DNA of 64,000 bases from Pyropia yezoensis (taxonomy: Eukaryota; Rhodophyta; Bangiophyceae; Bangiales; Bangiaceae): contig CM020618.1 in the NCBI GenBank assembly GCA_009829735.1, positions 27,690,894-27,754,893 of the forward strand, read 5' to 3'. The stretch's first letter is position 1. Every line of letters starts with the position of its first letter. The position numbers and the translations under genes were made by a program. Positions 10,607 through 20,463 of the stretch are shown here, one piece after another. Below the pieces are notes generated by a model. It saw only the letters and a program-made list of their open reading frames with translations. It was not told the origin of the DNA and did not search any database.

Positions 10607-11395
10607 TCAATCGGTGCCCCGCGCCAGCTGGCGGTGGTGCGCCTTGCCACGCAAGTGGCTTTCAAATTGAACCACCGAATCAAATTCACGCCCACAGGGA
10701 TCGCAGCGTGGGAGAGTGGAAGGGCGGTTGACAGTATTGCGATGCCGACGTGAGTTGCGATGGTCGCGCAACACCGATAGGCTGTTGCACGTCACACCGC
10801 AGGGCTTACACTGGTGTGTGCCCAGTGGGATGCGGCGGGCCTTGGCGATTCGGCGCTGTTCGCGCTGTTCCACCGCCCGCGCGCTGGTCGGCTTAATGTG
10901 CCCAATCAGCGGGGGGGGCGGCGCGATGAAACGGCGCGCCGGTTCCTGCGGGGGTAGCAGCAGGCGCCGGTTCGTCCGGGCCGCTGTGCCCGCCGAGGCA
11001 GGGCCCTTGCCCTTGCCCGAGAGGGGGGCCTTGGGGGCGGTCCGCCCCAGCAGGGATAGGTGCGGGGGGGCCGCCTGGGTGGAGGTGGAGAAGGCGCCCG
11101 CCGGGGGGCTGCGTGCCCCCGGGTGGTGGTGCCCTCCCACGGGGCCGCGTGCCGACGGACTGCCGCGTGCCGACGAGCCGCGCGCTGTACCAGCGCCGCG
11201 GATCGTCGGGGGTGCGCGGGTCGTCGGGGGTGCGCGGGTCTCAGGGTATCCACGATACGTGGCCACCGTGTTGCGGGCCGTCGTGCCGGAGGATGCCGAC
11301 GCGGCCGCCACAGCCGAGGAAGAATATTCGGAACCTGATTTGGAACTCACTGGGATTCAACAATCGGTTGACCAAAAAGAAAAATTCCGTGACAT
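10607..11395 (-). pseudogene. Extra ORF upstream of gag: twin U1-type C2H2 zinc-finger protein, one in-frame stop
   Basis: The frame opens with ATG at 11393-11395, meets TGA at 11357-11359 after 12 codons, then continues open to 10607 with no further ATG. The TGA would be CGA (Arg) before one C-to-T change. The product (about 262 residues if read through) has a Ser/Ala/Pro/Arg-rich low-complexity N-terminus and two C-terminal zinc fingers. The fingers (CKPCG...H-x5-H and CDPCG...H-x5-H) share the spacing C-x2-C-x12-H-x5-H, the U1/matrin/JAZ class linked to RNA or dsRNA binding. It lies between the 5' LTR and gag, 343 bases from gag. Such an ORF is not part of the usual chromovirus layout. Its role is unknown. 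Confidence 0.65.
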
Positions 11396-11568
11396 CAAGC
11401 GCGATGGCAGTGTCAGGGAAATATTCTTTGGGTGTGATTCGTGGAACCCACTGCGTTCGTATTACAATGCCCGTGGCAAGCCAAACGCAGCGGGCAACAC
11501 GACGTCACAATCGCAAGGAGGTCCAAATCACGCACGGAATCGCAGTCACCGCCAGGTAGAAAGTCGAA

Positions 11569-11586
11569 CAATCGGAAGCTACCACA
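11569..11586 (-). other. Candidate primer-binding site of element 2
   Basis: Next to the 5' LTR the minus strand reads TGTGGTAGCTTCCGATTG. A TGG two bases from the LTR end followed by a tRNA-like acceptor complement is what a primer site would show. I cannot assign the tRNA from memory, so this is positional inference. Confidence 0.4.
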
Positions 11587-12555
11587 TGTGAGGACCCACC
11601 TAAAACCGGGGAGCCCTCAACGTACTCGTGGGGGTGTCAGCGGGCCCTGCGAGCCAATGGGGCGGCGGGGCACGGGGAAGAGGACGGTGGTCTCGACGGG
11701 GGTGGGTCTGGGGAAGAAGATGGGCGCGACGTCGGTGGGGATCGAGGGTACAAAAGGTAAACAGTGTCTTTGGTCTGTGTCTGTGGTTCCCCTCTCGTCT
11801 CCCCCGGTGGCGCCGACACTCACGCACTATATACTCGCGTCGGGGCACCCGAGGTGCCCCAAAGCATGCGTTTCCCCATCGCACCGCCGGTAGGCACAGA
11901 ACGGTCCAAAAACAAAGCATGTCTCTCAGAACAAAGCATGGGCGGGCGTGCGCACTAAAGGAGTGCAGCCCCAGTTTGCCCGAAACGAAGGGGGTCCCGC
12001 GGATGGCGCCCAGCGCGCCCCACCAGCCGGCTCCACACGCCGGTCGGCCAGAAGGTCCGACTGGCTGTAAGGGCCAGCAAGGCCAAATTCAATCAATCCC
12101 TTGACCGGCCAGCCAGTCACCAACCAGCTGGCCGAATTCAATCAATCCAAAAGCCGGCGAGCCAGTCATATCGCACTCAGCCGCCAGCGAGGATGTGCAG
12201 TGTCCTCAGTGTCGGTGAATCATGTGACTGGTCCTTGATGCCAGCTTTCAAGCAGCGCAGAGAATAAAATTCAGGCAGCACAGACGGGGATGTCCGCCCG
12301 TGGTTGGTCGACGATGTCACTCGCTCCTCGTTGTCGAGTTTCGACGTCCATGACAGGGTTCCGACAGTGCGTTGACGGCGGCTTTTGTGCGGTCGGCCGA
12401 CGTCCGCAAAATGTCACGGATACAGCGTGGTGTCGCCCAGGGTAGTGGGGAATTGATGTGTCTTGGGGGGAGTTATCGGGGCCGGACATGTAAGGAGAGG
12501 TCCCAGTCCATATCCCCTGGGTTCCGGGTGGCGATTTAAGGGGCAAATCCTTACA
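11587..12555 (-). repeat. 5' LTR of element 2 (969 bp)
   Basis: This is the partner of 4890-5858. The TATA-like sequence at 11826-11834 (GTATATAGT on the minus strand) is the best candidate core promoter of the element. TCACC at 12556-12560 completes the target duplication. Confidence 0.95.
11826..11834 (-). promoter_or_regulatory. TATA-like element in the 5' LTR
   Basis: GTATATAGT on the minus strand lies in a GC-rich LTR about 725 bases after its start and 240 bases before its end, a normal place for the U3/R boundary. The same sequence occurs at 5129-5137 in the other LTR. Confidence 0.5.
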
Positions 12556-12560
12556 TCACC
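12556..12560. repeat. Target-site duplication (right), TCACC
   Basis: This exact copy of 4885-4889 closes element 2 on its right side. Confidence 0.9.
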
Positions 12561-13600
12561 CACCCCACGGGCCGAGCGCCACATGGGGAGGGCGAGGGGA
12601 GGAGGAATGCAGGCGGGCGGCCGGCGCGGGCTGCGCCACACCCCCCTAGTTACCCTGTGCGTGGCCCTAGGTCCCTCCCGTACCGCCCTGGTCAGTCTGC
12701 CAGGGACCCTCTGCCTCGAGACACTTGTCGGGGGGGACCCTGTTCGCAGACACTGGCCCCACGTCCCGTTCGTTGTGACCCTGGTGTAACCCTGTCGGAC
12801 CGTTTCCAGTCCCTCTCCCCGGTTTCCCTGTTGGCCGGCGGGACGCTCGGCCCTAGTGAGGGGGCCATGAGGCGTTGTGGCCCTCAGGTACCGTTGGGAC
12901 CCGGGAGGCTGACTTGGGACCCGGCTGGCAGCGTTACGTGGAACCACGCGCTGGCTTGGGATCCCTGCATCGGTGGCCCGGGGCAGTGGCGACACGCCCG
13001 GTGCCCTGATTGGTCCCTCCGGAGCGGAGGACTTGCCGGGTTGGGGCATACTGACCTTCGGGTTACTTGTTTGATTTTTCGCATTTGTTTTCCTTGCGTG
13101 ATTTCGTGTCTTTCCCCTTTTTCCCACTGGATTTTTTTTGGGGATTGACATTTGTGTGTGGGGGGATTTCGCTTGCTTTTCGTGTGTTGGCCCGGTGAGC
13201 GGCCGGTGCCTTGCTGGCACTTGGCCCGCTGGGGGCGCCCTCTGGGGGCCTCGCTCTGGGCCCCTGGAGGGGCCAGGGGGGGAGGTTCTTGAGGGGTGCT
13301 CCGGGGTTCTCCCCGGGGCCATCTTGTAAAATCAACAGTGCTTTGGGTTCCTTCTCCCTCGGGCTTTTGTCCTGTTTACCTTTGCCTCGTATCGTGGCGG
13401 GCGAGTGGATCAGCAAGGGCTCTTACCTGTTCCTTCCTGGACTCCGGACTGTGGTCTCTGTGTGAGTGGTTGTCGTTTGTGGTTTCGGGAGCCTGGGTTC
13501 CATTACGCTACACTCACCCCGACGAATCCCTCCTGAGGAGCTCGCTCGTGCGCGGGCGGCGGTGTACGCTCAATACGAAAACCGCTCAATTCCTACTTGA
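12561..13600. other. Right flank of element 2, probable retroelement remnant
   Basis: No conserved protein motif was found in any frame. The composition (many GGGACC and GGTACC-like words) resembles element 1 and 3535-4884 more than the host genes. A pyrimidine-rich stretch with T runs lies at 13060-13190. It may be LTR or leader of the element into which element 2 inserted. Confidence 0.35.
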
Positions 13601-15140
13601 GACTCGACACTCGCCTACCTCCAGACGGAGGCTGTTGAGCTGTCGTGGTCCCCCTCCCCCTCTATGTACGCGTGGACCCGCACCACTCTCTTTCGCGCTT
13701 TGCAAGACATTGGGTGAGCCGCAGGCAATCCCCCCCCCTGCGCCACAGATTGATGCATGTGCACCGCCACCGCCCGCCCGCGCCCCCGCCGGGACCCGCA
13801 ATCGTCGCAAGATCCGACCCCGGCCCATCCCCTCCCCATCGAAGGACACAAGTCGTACAAGCCATTTATTTAGTAGCCCCCCTGAAGAGATCTTGACCAT
13901 TCCCATGTGATGCGACAAAAATCCGGAACATCGCATCGCGAGCCGCTGCAAGAAGAATAAAAGGACACAAAGCGCAATATGACTGCCATACGGACGCTTC
14001 ACAGTGCTTTTGAGTGCTTTCTTCGAGAGCACAGTACCGAGGCACATCAAAGAGCAATATGGAACAGTTTCAGCTTGAAGCGATCATTAACGCCGTTGTT
14101 ATGCCTTATTCTTGACCGGTCTAGCTATATGGAATCTACCTTGAGGTATGGGCGGAAGCGCACGGGGCAGGAGAGCACTCTCGTGAAGCGCAAAGAAGCG
14201 ACCGACCATCGCTACGCTTGGGAGCAATGTTTATACAAACGCGTTTAAAAACCGCGCCATCTCTCGCACTGGTTAAGCAAAAACCTGCGCGACGACAGCT
14301 TTCGAGGGTCTGCACGGAAAAAATCTCTCCGCCTTGCTCAACATCTACAACGTGAATTCTGACCAATGGAACGCTCCGTCCAGCAAACAGCAGCGCCACC
14401 GCTGTTGTCATTGGTTGACAGAACACCGACAGCGGCCGTCGTGTCGGTCATCCTGGTGGAGATTCTTTGGCCTCAGCCCATCCCCTCGATCAGAAAAGCA
14501 AACTTCTGCTCGAGCCGTTCATTTTCGTGCTCGAGCAGGGCAAGAATTTGCACAACGAAGAAAGAGATCTGACCAAAATCGGGCTTGTATCTTGACAGGG
14601 GATAAGCAGTGCTGCGCAGGCCGGCCCCCGCTTGGATCATGCAATGGCCGATCAGAGAGCGTTTACACCCGCACTCGCGACTAGGACGCCATGCCCACCT
14701 GAGTAATTTCATTAATTATATTCTTGAGCAAAGTCTGAAGCACAACAGCGGCGGTATCAAAACACGATTTGGTGCACCCGCCGCGCTCGAAGGTCTCGAC
14801 ACGGGTCTCACCTTTGTGGCTGGGCCCTTGACAACCATTCAACTAGGGCTTCATTGCGCGATGCGAAGTATCAGGACGTATGCAAGTCTATTGAAAGTAA
14901 ATACGATCCCGCCCTAGTGCACGCCCCGAAATCTAGCCGTGACACGCCCTAAAACACGACTAATCCCGCCCGGGGCGTGCAGCTTAGTGCACGCCCTGGG
15001 CGTGCAGCACAGGCCTGGTGGTCGCGGTCCCCCTGGGCCGAATTGAGCTGAGATTGTTGCGAGGTGCGGGCAGCGCTTTACAATCGAAAAGAGAAGTCCA
15101 AGCACGCCACACGTCGACCAATGACGGCCGGACCGGGGCC
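13601..15140. other. Intergenic region before the subtilase 3' end
   Basis: Short open frames are present but none has a recognisable domain. The stretch 13900-14900 is less GC-rich than its surroundings. The end near the subtilase stop contains four TGCACGCCC half-sites in alternating orientation (14918-15006), listed separately. Confidence 0.5.
14918..15006. repeat. Four alternating TGCACGCCC/GGGCGTGCA half-sites
   Basis: TGCACGCCCC occurs at 14918-14927 and its reverse complement at 14972-14981. TGCACGCCC at 14988-14996 and GGGCGTGCA at 14998-15006 are separated by one base, giving a 9-bp-arm palindrome. The array sits 135 bp beyond the subtilase stop. It could be a protein-binding array or a 3'-end structure. 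Confidence 0.6.
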
Positions 15141-17341
15141 CTACGCGGTCACCCACGGAGGCGTGCCCCAGATGGACTTGGGCGCCGCCGACGGCGCGGC
15201 GGGGCCGCCCACCCACGGGGGGATGCCCCACGGGAGATTGCCCGCCGGCGGCGCCGCCGATGCCACCGGTGCCGGGGCGATGGTGGCGGCCGGCAGCGGT
15301 GCCGGGGGGGCGGTTGCTGCCGGCGGCGGTGTCGGGGCGGCGGTAGCTGCCGGCGGCGGCGTCGGGGCGGCGGTAGCTGCCGGCGGCGGCGTCGGGGCGG
15401 CGGTGGCGGCCGGCGGCGCCGGCGCCGTCGCGCACGACGGATTAAGCCACCCGAGGGGCCACCCCGCCACAACGGGCGCGCCGTCGGTCAGCAGCGCCTT
15501 GACGGCGTCCAACTTGAGAGTCGCCCCGTCGGCGCGCTCGGCCAGCATCAGCGCCACGATGCCGCTCACATGGGGGGCGGACATACTTGTTCCCGTGAGC
15601 GTCTTCAGGCCGCCCTTGAAGTCGGCGCTCAGGATCTTATGGCCGGCTGGGGGGGGTGGGCGACGGACGGCAACGGGAAGGGAGCGGGTGGCGCACAGTC
15701 CAAAGAGTCAAGATGGGGTGATCAGGGGGACGCGGGGGGGGACGAGAAGGGGATCGGGTGGCGCACAGTCCAAAGAGTAAAGATGGGGTGATCAAAACAC
15801 CGAGCCGCGGGGGGGGAGCGGTGACGGCACGACATCGGCAACGGTTAGCAGCTGCATTGCAAGGTCACTGGGCGGGGCCATGGCGCCACGGGCGAGTGCC
15901 CCCAACACAAAAATTGGGGCTCTGAGCGCGGGGGGGACCCCCAACGGCTACCGCCTCGGCGCAGCCACGAAAAGAACAGACTCCCTCATCGCCGAACAAA
16001 GAAAAAAGAAAAGCATGGCGCGACCAACGTACGTGCAATCATATTCACGCAGCTCCCCCGGCTCGAAGACCGCCACAGCGTGTCATCCACGTCACTGTTG
16101 GCCACGGTAATGGCGTACGGAGACCGGGCGGGCGTGCGCTCACAGGCGTCCTCGCCGGTGTTGCCGGCACTCACCACAGGAACAACACCGACCGCAGCGA
16201 GCCGCTCCATCGCCGCGTCGTGGTGGGTGCCGCTGCCGCTGAGCGACGCGTGCAGCACCGTCGGAACGGCAGGATTGGCCACCTTGGCCGCCGCCACCGC
16301 CTCCCACCCCGCGGCCACGTCAGACTTTTTGCCGCTCCCCTTGGCGCTCAGCACCCGGATGCACGACAGCGTCACGCCGGGCGCCACGCCCGTCCGCCAG
16401 CCGCCAATCGTGCCCGCCACGTGCGTGCCGTGGCCCTTTTCGTCAATGCCCGCGGGGTCAAAGGGGGAGCTCGGCAACGCTTTGGTGGTGACCTGGCCGG
16501 GGGTAAACTCTGGGTGGTCGGGCGTGCATCCGCCGTCAATGACGTAGACCGTCACGCCCGCACCGCGGCGGGGGTAGCAGTTGGTAGTGTTGCTGTTCTC
16601 ATCGAGGGGAAGTGCCGCCTGGTTGATGCTGCCAGCCCCCAGAGAGAAGGATCGTGAAAGAGGACGGGCGGCGCGGGTGGCACACAAGACGCGGGCAAGG
16701 AGAACAAGGATAAGAGACAGAATGTCAGCGTCTGGGCATCACGTCGATGATAGTTTGGATAGGGCAAACCACTCCGCCCTCCGCGGGCTCCCTATATTAC
16801 ACAATACACGCATCACTCGGCCGCTTATGATCTCAACGGCAGCCCCCTCGTGTGCAGCACCCCACCAAACGTACCGGTCCAGTCCCCAAAAGTAATCCTC
16901 CCCGTTGGGAAGCTTGAGCGGCACCTCTGCGTCAGCGCTGTCCATCGCGATCGGCTCCTCCCCCTCCATCAGGCCGTCCTCCTCCACGACCATCACACCC
17001 GGCAGGCGCTGCAGCGCCGTCTCGGAAGCGCCGGAGTCCATCCCGCGGCCAGCGCGCCCGCCTGCCGCCGCCGGCTCACACACTGCCGATGCGAGGCGGA
17101 GCGTCGGCAGCACCGCCACGTTGGTGCAGCCACGGGCGGTGAGGGAGGCGGCCACGTCTGCCTGACAGACGGCGTCACAGTCGGGGGTGAGGGTGAAGAG
17201 CTTGCCGGCGTCGGCGAGGCCCACCTCCGCCGCCGCCGTTGCCGCATCCGTGGCGGGTGACGCGGCCGCGGCCGCTGCGGCCGTGGTGGTCGCGGCGACC
17301 ACCATGGCGGCCGCCACCAGTGCGGTGGTCGTGCCGACCAT
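15141..17341 (-). CDS. Secreted subtilisin-like serine protease (S8, proteinase K type), three exons
   Basis: Exons read on the minus strand are 17341-16875, 16628-16033 and 15646-15141, with introns of 246 and 386 bp, both GTACGT...AG. The spliced frame is 522 residues. An Ala-rich hydrophobic N-terminus (residues 1-30) looks like a signal peptide, followed by an inhibitor-like propeptide. The mature part starts near the motif WGLDRINQAALPLD, which is created across the first splice. The triad is Asp187 (VYVIDGG), His222 (GHGTHVAG) and Ser375 (GTSMSAPH), with the oxyanion Asn in SAGNTG. The second splice restores CVNMIAPGHKIL. The C-terminus carries a PAATAAPTPP repeat and a Pro/Trp-rich tail. 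The family hydrolyses peptide bonds, here probably outside the cell or in the vacuole. Confidence 0.88.
15280..15420 (-). repeat. 30-bp tandem repeat inside the subtilase
   Basis: About four copies of a 30-bp unit encode PAATAAPTPP-type decapeptides downstream of the catalytic domain. The last copies are degenerate. It probably forms an extended linker. Confidence 0.75.
15676..15795. repeat. Direct repeat within subtilase intron 2
   Basis: Two copies of a segment containing GGTGGCGCACAGTCCAAAG, followed by AGATGGGGTGATCA, lie about 70 bp apart in intron 2, with few differences. It is a recent local duplication without coding effect. Confidence 0.7.
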
Positions 17342-19027
17342 GCTGGCACACTGCGAGCGCAGCGCGGAGGACAGAGGGGCAAAGGCAGGCCGGGGGGGGG
17401 GGGCGGTGGCCTCTTCAGGTGGTCGTCCCCAACCACCGACTGAGTTGGGGCTCGGCGACAGGGTTGCTACTCGCCACGTTCGCTTGCGTTTAGGACGCGG
17501 TTGCGATAACGCTTCGGTGCCGCGACCTTTAAACCCTTACCGAGAGTGGGCGGCTCTACTTTGGACGAGCGCTCCCTCGCCACTCCCCACCCACCCTGGC
17601 AGCGTCAGCCAGGCTTCTCTCCACGCGTCCCATGTCCCCGACGGGGCGCGCAGGAGAGGACTCCCAGTCCGGCGAGCACGCTCCGTGCGCGGCCGGCATG
17701 CATATGCAAAAGCCTGCCGGTGATACATACGTAGGGTGAGCCGCGACCGACCGAGGCGCTACTGGACGCGGTTCAGCGCGCTGCACATACAGTACAGAAA
17801 TACTGCACAAGAAGGTCCGGCGGGTGGGTGAAGGGGGCGAGGGGCGAAAGGGAGGGTTGGTCTCACGGCCCCTCCCTGAAACAGCCGCGCGCCCAATTCC
17901 CCCCCCCACCGAGCGAGCCCCGCCGTCTCGCAACGCCCCGCGAAACAGAACGTCTTGTTTTCGCGGTCCGCACCTCACACGTGGGCCGCGGCGACGCGCC
18001 CATGACAGCGCCACGCGGCGGTGTCGGTGGTGCGGGCGGCTCCCGATTTCAGCCCAGCCCATCACGGTGGACCCACCAGGCGGCTGCGCACAACCACCCA
18101 CTTCCTCTCTGTGGTACATATAGCCAGTCATTGCACAGAGTACATACGTACTACGCATTCGGACGGTGACCTGCCCGGAGCACGCCAGCTGTGACTATGC
18201 ATGTACCGTACAGTAACGATGGCACCCCCACCTGAGGAGTGACCCTCTCCCACTACCGCTCAGCCCATGGGCGCATGGGTGCGCCATCGGGCAGGGGCCG
18301 CAGCCCACCGCCGTCGCGTAGCTGCTTTGATCATCGTCCGATGGCAGGGGGTCCGACTCAGCAGAACCGGCGCACGGCGCGTCGGGCGCGCCCCTCAGGA
18401 CCACTCGATGGACATGCCATGTATGTGCTGTATGTACGTACTGTATCGATAGCGTAGTTCGCTGATCGTCTCTGCACCAATACGCGTGTACCTGCATAAT
18501 GGGCACGTACATGTACGGGCAACCTTCCAGCAAGCACCGCCCCTGATGATGTGCCATCGTCAGCAATGGGTGATAAGAGGACGTCCTTTGATCCACTACC
18601 GAGGGGCCCCGCGACAGGGACCCGCAACGGGGTCGGCCGTCATCCTTTCTGGCTCCGGGGCGTCTACGTATCTATCCGCGGCGGACTACGCCCTTTTTTT
18701 ATCTGCTCGCCGCCGCTCTTTACAAAGGAGCCTGTTTGTTGGATGATACTTACGTCGAGAGTTGCAACGCGTTTACATTGAACAGCATTGCGAAAAGTGT
18801 ATTTGCTTATCGATGTAGCCCCCCAATATGGCGCAAGAAGGGCTCATGTTCAAAAAAAGCTCTGTGCACGTCGAGGTCCAAGCAAGTGGGAGTGAGAAAT
18901 GGTGTTTGTACTTCATCGTGGAAAAGAATATGAACTGTGCATTGCAACTAAAACGGCGATGATGCAGGCAGTTTTATTATGTGGGATGTCTGTACATAAT
19001 ATGTGTGTACTGTACATTGCACATTTT
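17342..19027. other. Intergenic region upstream of the subtilase, with GTAC-rich islands
   Basis: No gene is supported. Between 17720 and 18510 there are repeated palindromic words (TACATACGTA, ACATACAGTACAG, TACCGTACAGTA, TATGTACGTACTGTAT, ACGTACATGTACG). The first 300 bp would contain the subtilase promoter. Confidence 0.5.
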
Positions 19028-19142
19028 GTGCGTCCCGTAAAAAGTAGACGTGCACGTGTCGTGATCATGTCAAATATCGGCCACTGGACCAATCAAACCC
19101 ACACTGCACGACCTGTGCACGTCCACTTTTTACGGGACGCAC
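19028..19142. mobile_element. MITE-like element with 36-bp terminal inverted repeats
   Basis: The left arm 19028-19063 and the right arm 19107-19142 are inverted repeats matching at about 33 of 36 positions. Both read GTGCGTCCCGTAAAAAGT inward, then GACGTGCAC. The spacer is 43 bp. The pairing extends by TT/AA outside. There is no coding capacity and no clear target duplication, so the superfamily is not assigned. Confidence 0.6.
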
Positions 19143-19228
19143 AATATTATGTGCCCTGATGAACAGGACCTTTGGGCGGATCCCGTCGGCTCCGAATTCA
19201 TCTCTGACAGAGGCTCTCTCCCGACATC

Positions 19229-20463
19229 ATGCCTTCCCTTCGCCCCCAGCTCCATATCACGGTCCTCGACCCCTCACCTACCCTACCAAGCACACTCTCC
19301 CTGTCCCCCCCACTCCGCTGACGCTCGCGGCAGTCAGCCGCGCCCTCCTCCGTGCGCTCCCTCCCCACCTGGTGTCACCCGCTGGCGCTCCCGCGCTCGT
19401 CTACTTCGCTGCTGGCGCGGCCATACCGCCGGGATCCTCCTTCCTCCGCACCGTTGCCGCGGCCACCGCCCCCCCCGCCAACCCGCCCGTGGTAGTGGCC
19501 GTGGCACTGCCGCCGCCGCCGTCGCCGCCGCCGCCGTCGCCGCCGCCGTCGCCGCCCGGCGTTGCCGCACTCGTCACCATGGGCTTTGACCGGGCCGCCG
19601 CGGCGGTAGCGCTGGCCGCCACATCGGCGGTGGGGGGTGCCGAGGCAGAGGTGGTCGTATCGCTTCGGGGGGCGGTGCCCTGGGAGAGGGATCCCCCTAG
19701 TGGGGGGGGGGCGCCCCCGCCGCCGCTGGCGGAGGAGGGGGGGGGGGGACGCCTGGGAGGGCATCCGCGCCGCGGCGGTCGCGCCGGCGCTGCTACCGCG
19801 GCTCCTGCGGGGGGGGTGGGCGCCGCGGCTCGTGGCTGACCCTGGGGGGGGTGCGGGCTGCGTGGGAGTCGGTAGAGCCCGGTGGGGGGGGGGTGGCGGC
19901 GGCGCTGGGGGGGGGGTGTGTATGACGTGGACGCGGGGATGGCGGTCCCGCCCCCTGCGGTGGCGGTTGCCCCTAAGGCGGCGGTGAAGGCGGCAGCGGC
20001 GGCGGCGGCTGGAGACCGGCACGAGGAGGAGGAGGAGGGGAACGCGGGTGGCGGCGGCGGCACAGACGACCCCGACGTCCTGTCCCTGGCGGTGACGCCC
20101 ATAGAGGACGCGACGAATGGGCGGCTGGCGGACCTGGTCGGTGGCGCCGGCACCGGCAGGCGGGAGTGCGCGATCGAGGCATGGCTGGTGGGCGGGCGGG
20201 ACGAGGGGCTTGCCGCCCACTCTTTTCTCGATGGCGGTGCGCAAGGCTATAGGGGGGGGGTGTGGGGAGGGTGTGGGGGAGGCAAGGGCGTGTGCTCCCG
20301 ATTGTCTTTTCTCGTTTTGCCCGGCGCAGCGCACCTCCCGCTCCCCCTGTCTCGCTCCCCCTGGAGCGGCGCGAAGGTTTCTGCCCTTTGCTGCTGGGGG
20401 GGGGGCAGGGGGATGGGGGGAGGTGGAGCTCACCCTCTCGGGTGGTGGTCGTCCCATTGTTAA
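19229..20463 (+). pseudogene. RAD23: RAD23-like ubiquitin-receptor / DNA-repair protein, frame disturbed at G/C runs
   Basis: RAD23 proteins carry polyubiquitylated clients to the proteasome and stabilise the XPC damage sensor. All four family domains appear in order but in alternating frames. A UbL starts at ATG 19229 (QLHITVLD) and continues one frame over (LTLAAVSRALLRAL, LVYFAAG). UBA1 has AALVTMGFDRAAAAVAL. An XPC-binding segment (WEGIRAAAVAPALLPRLL) is in another frame. UBA2 (VTPIEDATNGRLADLV, AIEAWLVGGRDEGLAAH) is back in the first. The switches fall at or close to homopolymers: a 7-C run near 19304, a 10-G run near 19737-19746 and G runs near 19843-19900. Homopolymer sequence errors in an intact gene are likelier than decay. 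The 3' end probably lies near 20250, where RAD23 proteins stop after UBA2. Confidence 0.6.

Larger units (their letters stand above)
4890..12555 (-). mobile_element. Complete LTR retrotransposon (Ty3/gypsy chromovirus), element 2
   Basis: The element is 7,666 bp with two 969-bp LTRs, TG...CA ends (TGTAAGGA...TCCTCACA read on the minus strand) and a TCACC target duplication. Read on the minus strand the order is: 5' LTR, candidate primer site, an extra zinc-finger ORF, gag, a -1 slippery heptamer, pol with protease, RT, RNase H, integrase and chromodomain, polypurine tract, 3' LTR. The LTRs differ at nine positions (about 99.1% identity), eight of them transitions, so insertion is recent. The extra ORF and pol each have one in-frame stop, both explicable as C-to-T changes on the coding strand. 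It is structurally complete but probably not autonomous. Confidence 0.95.
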
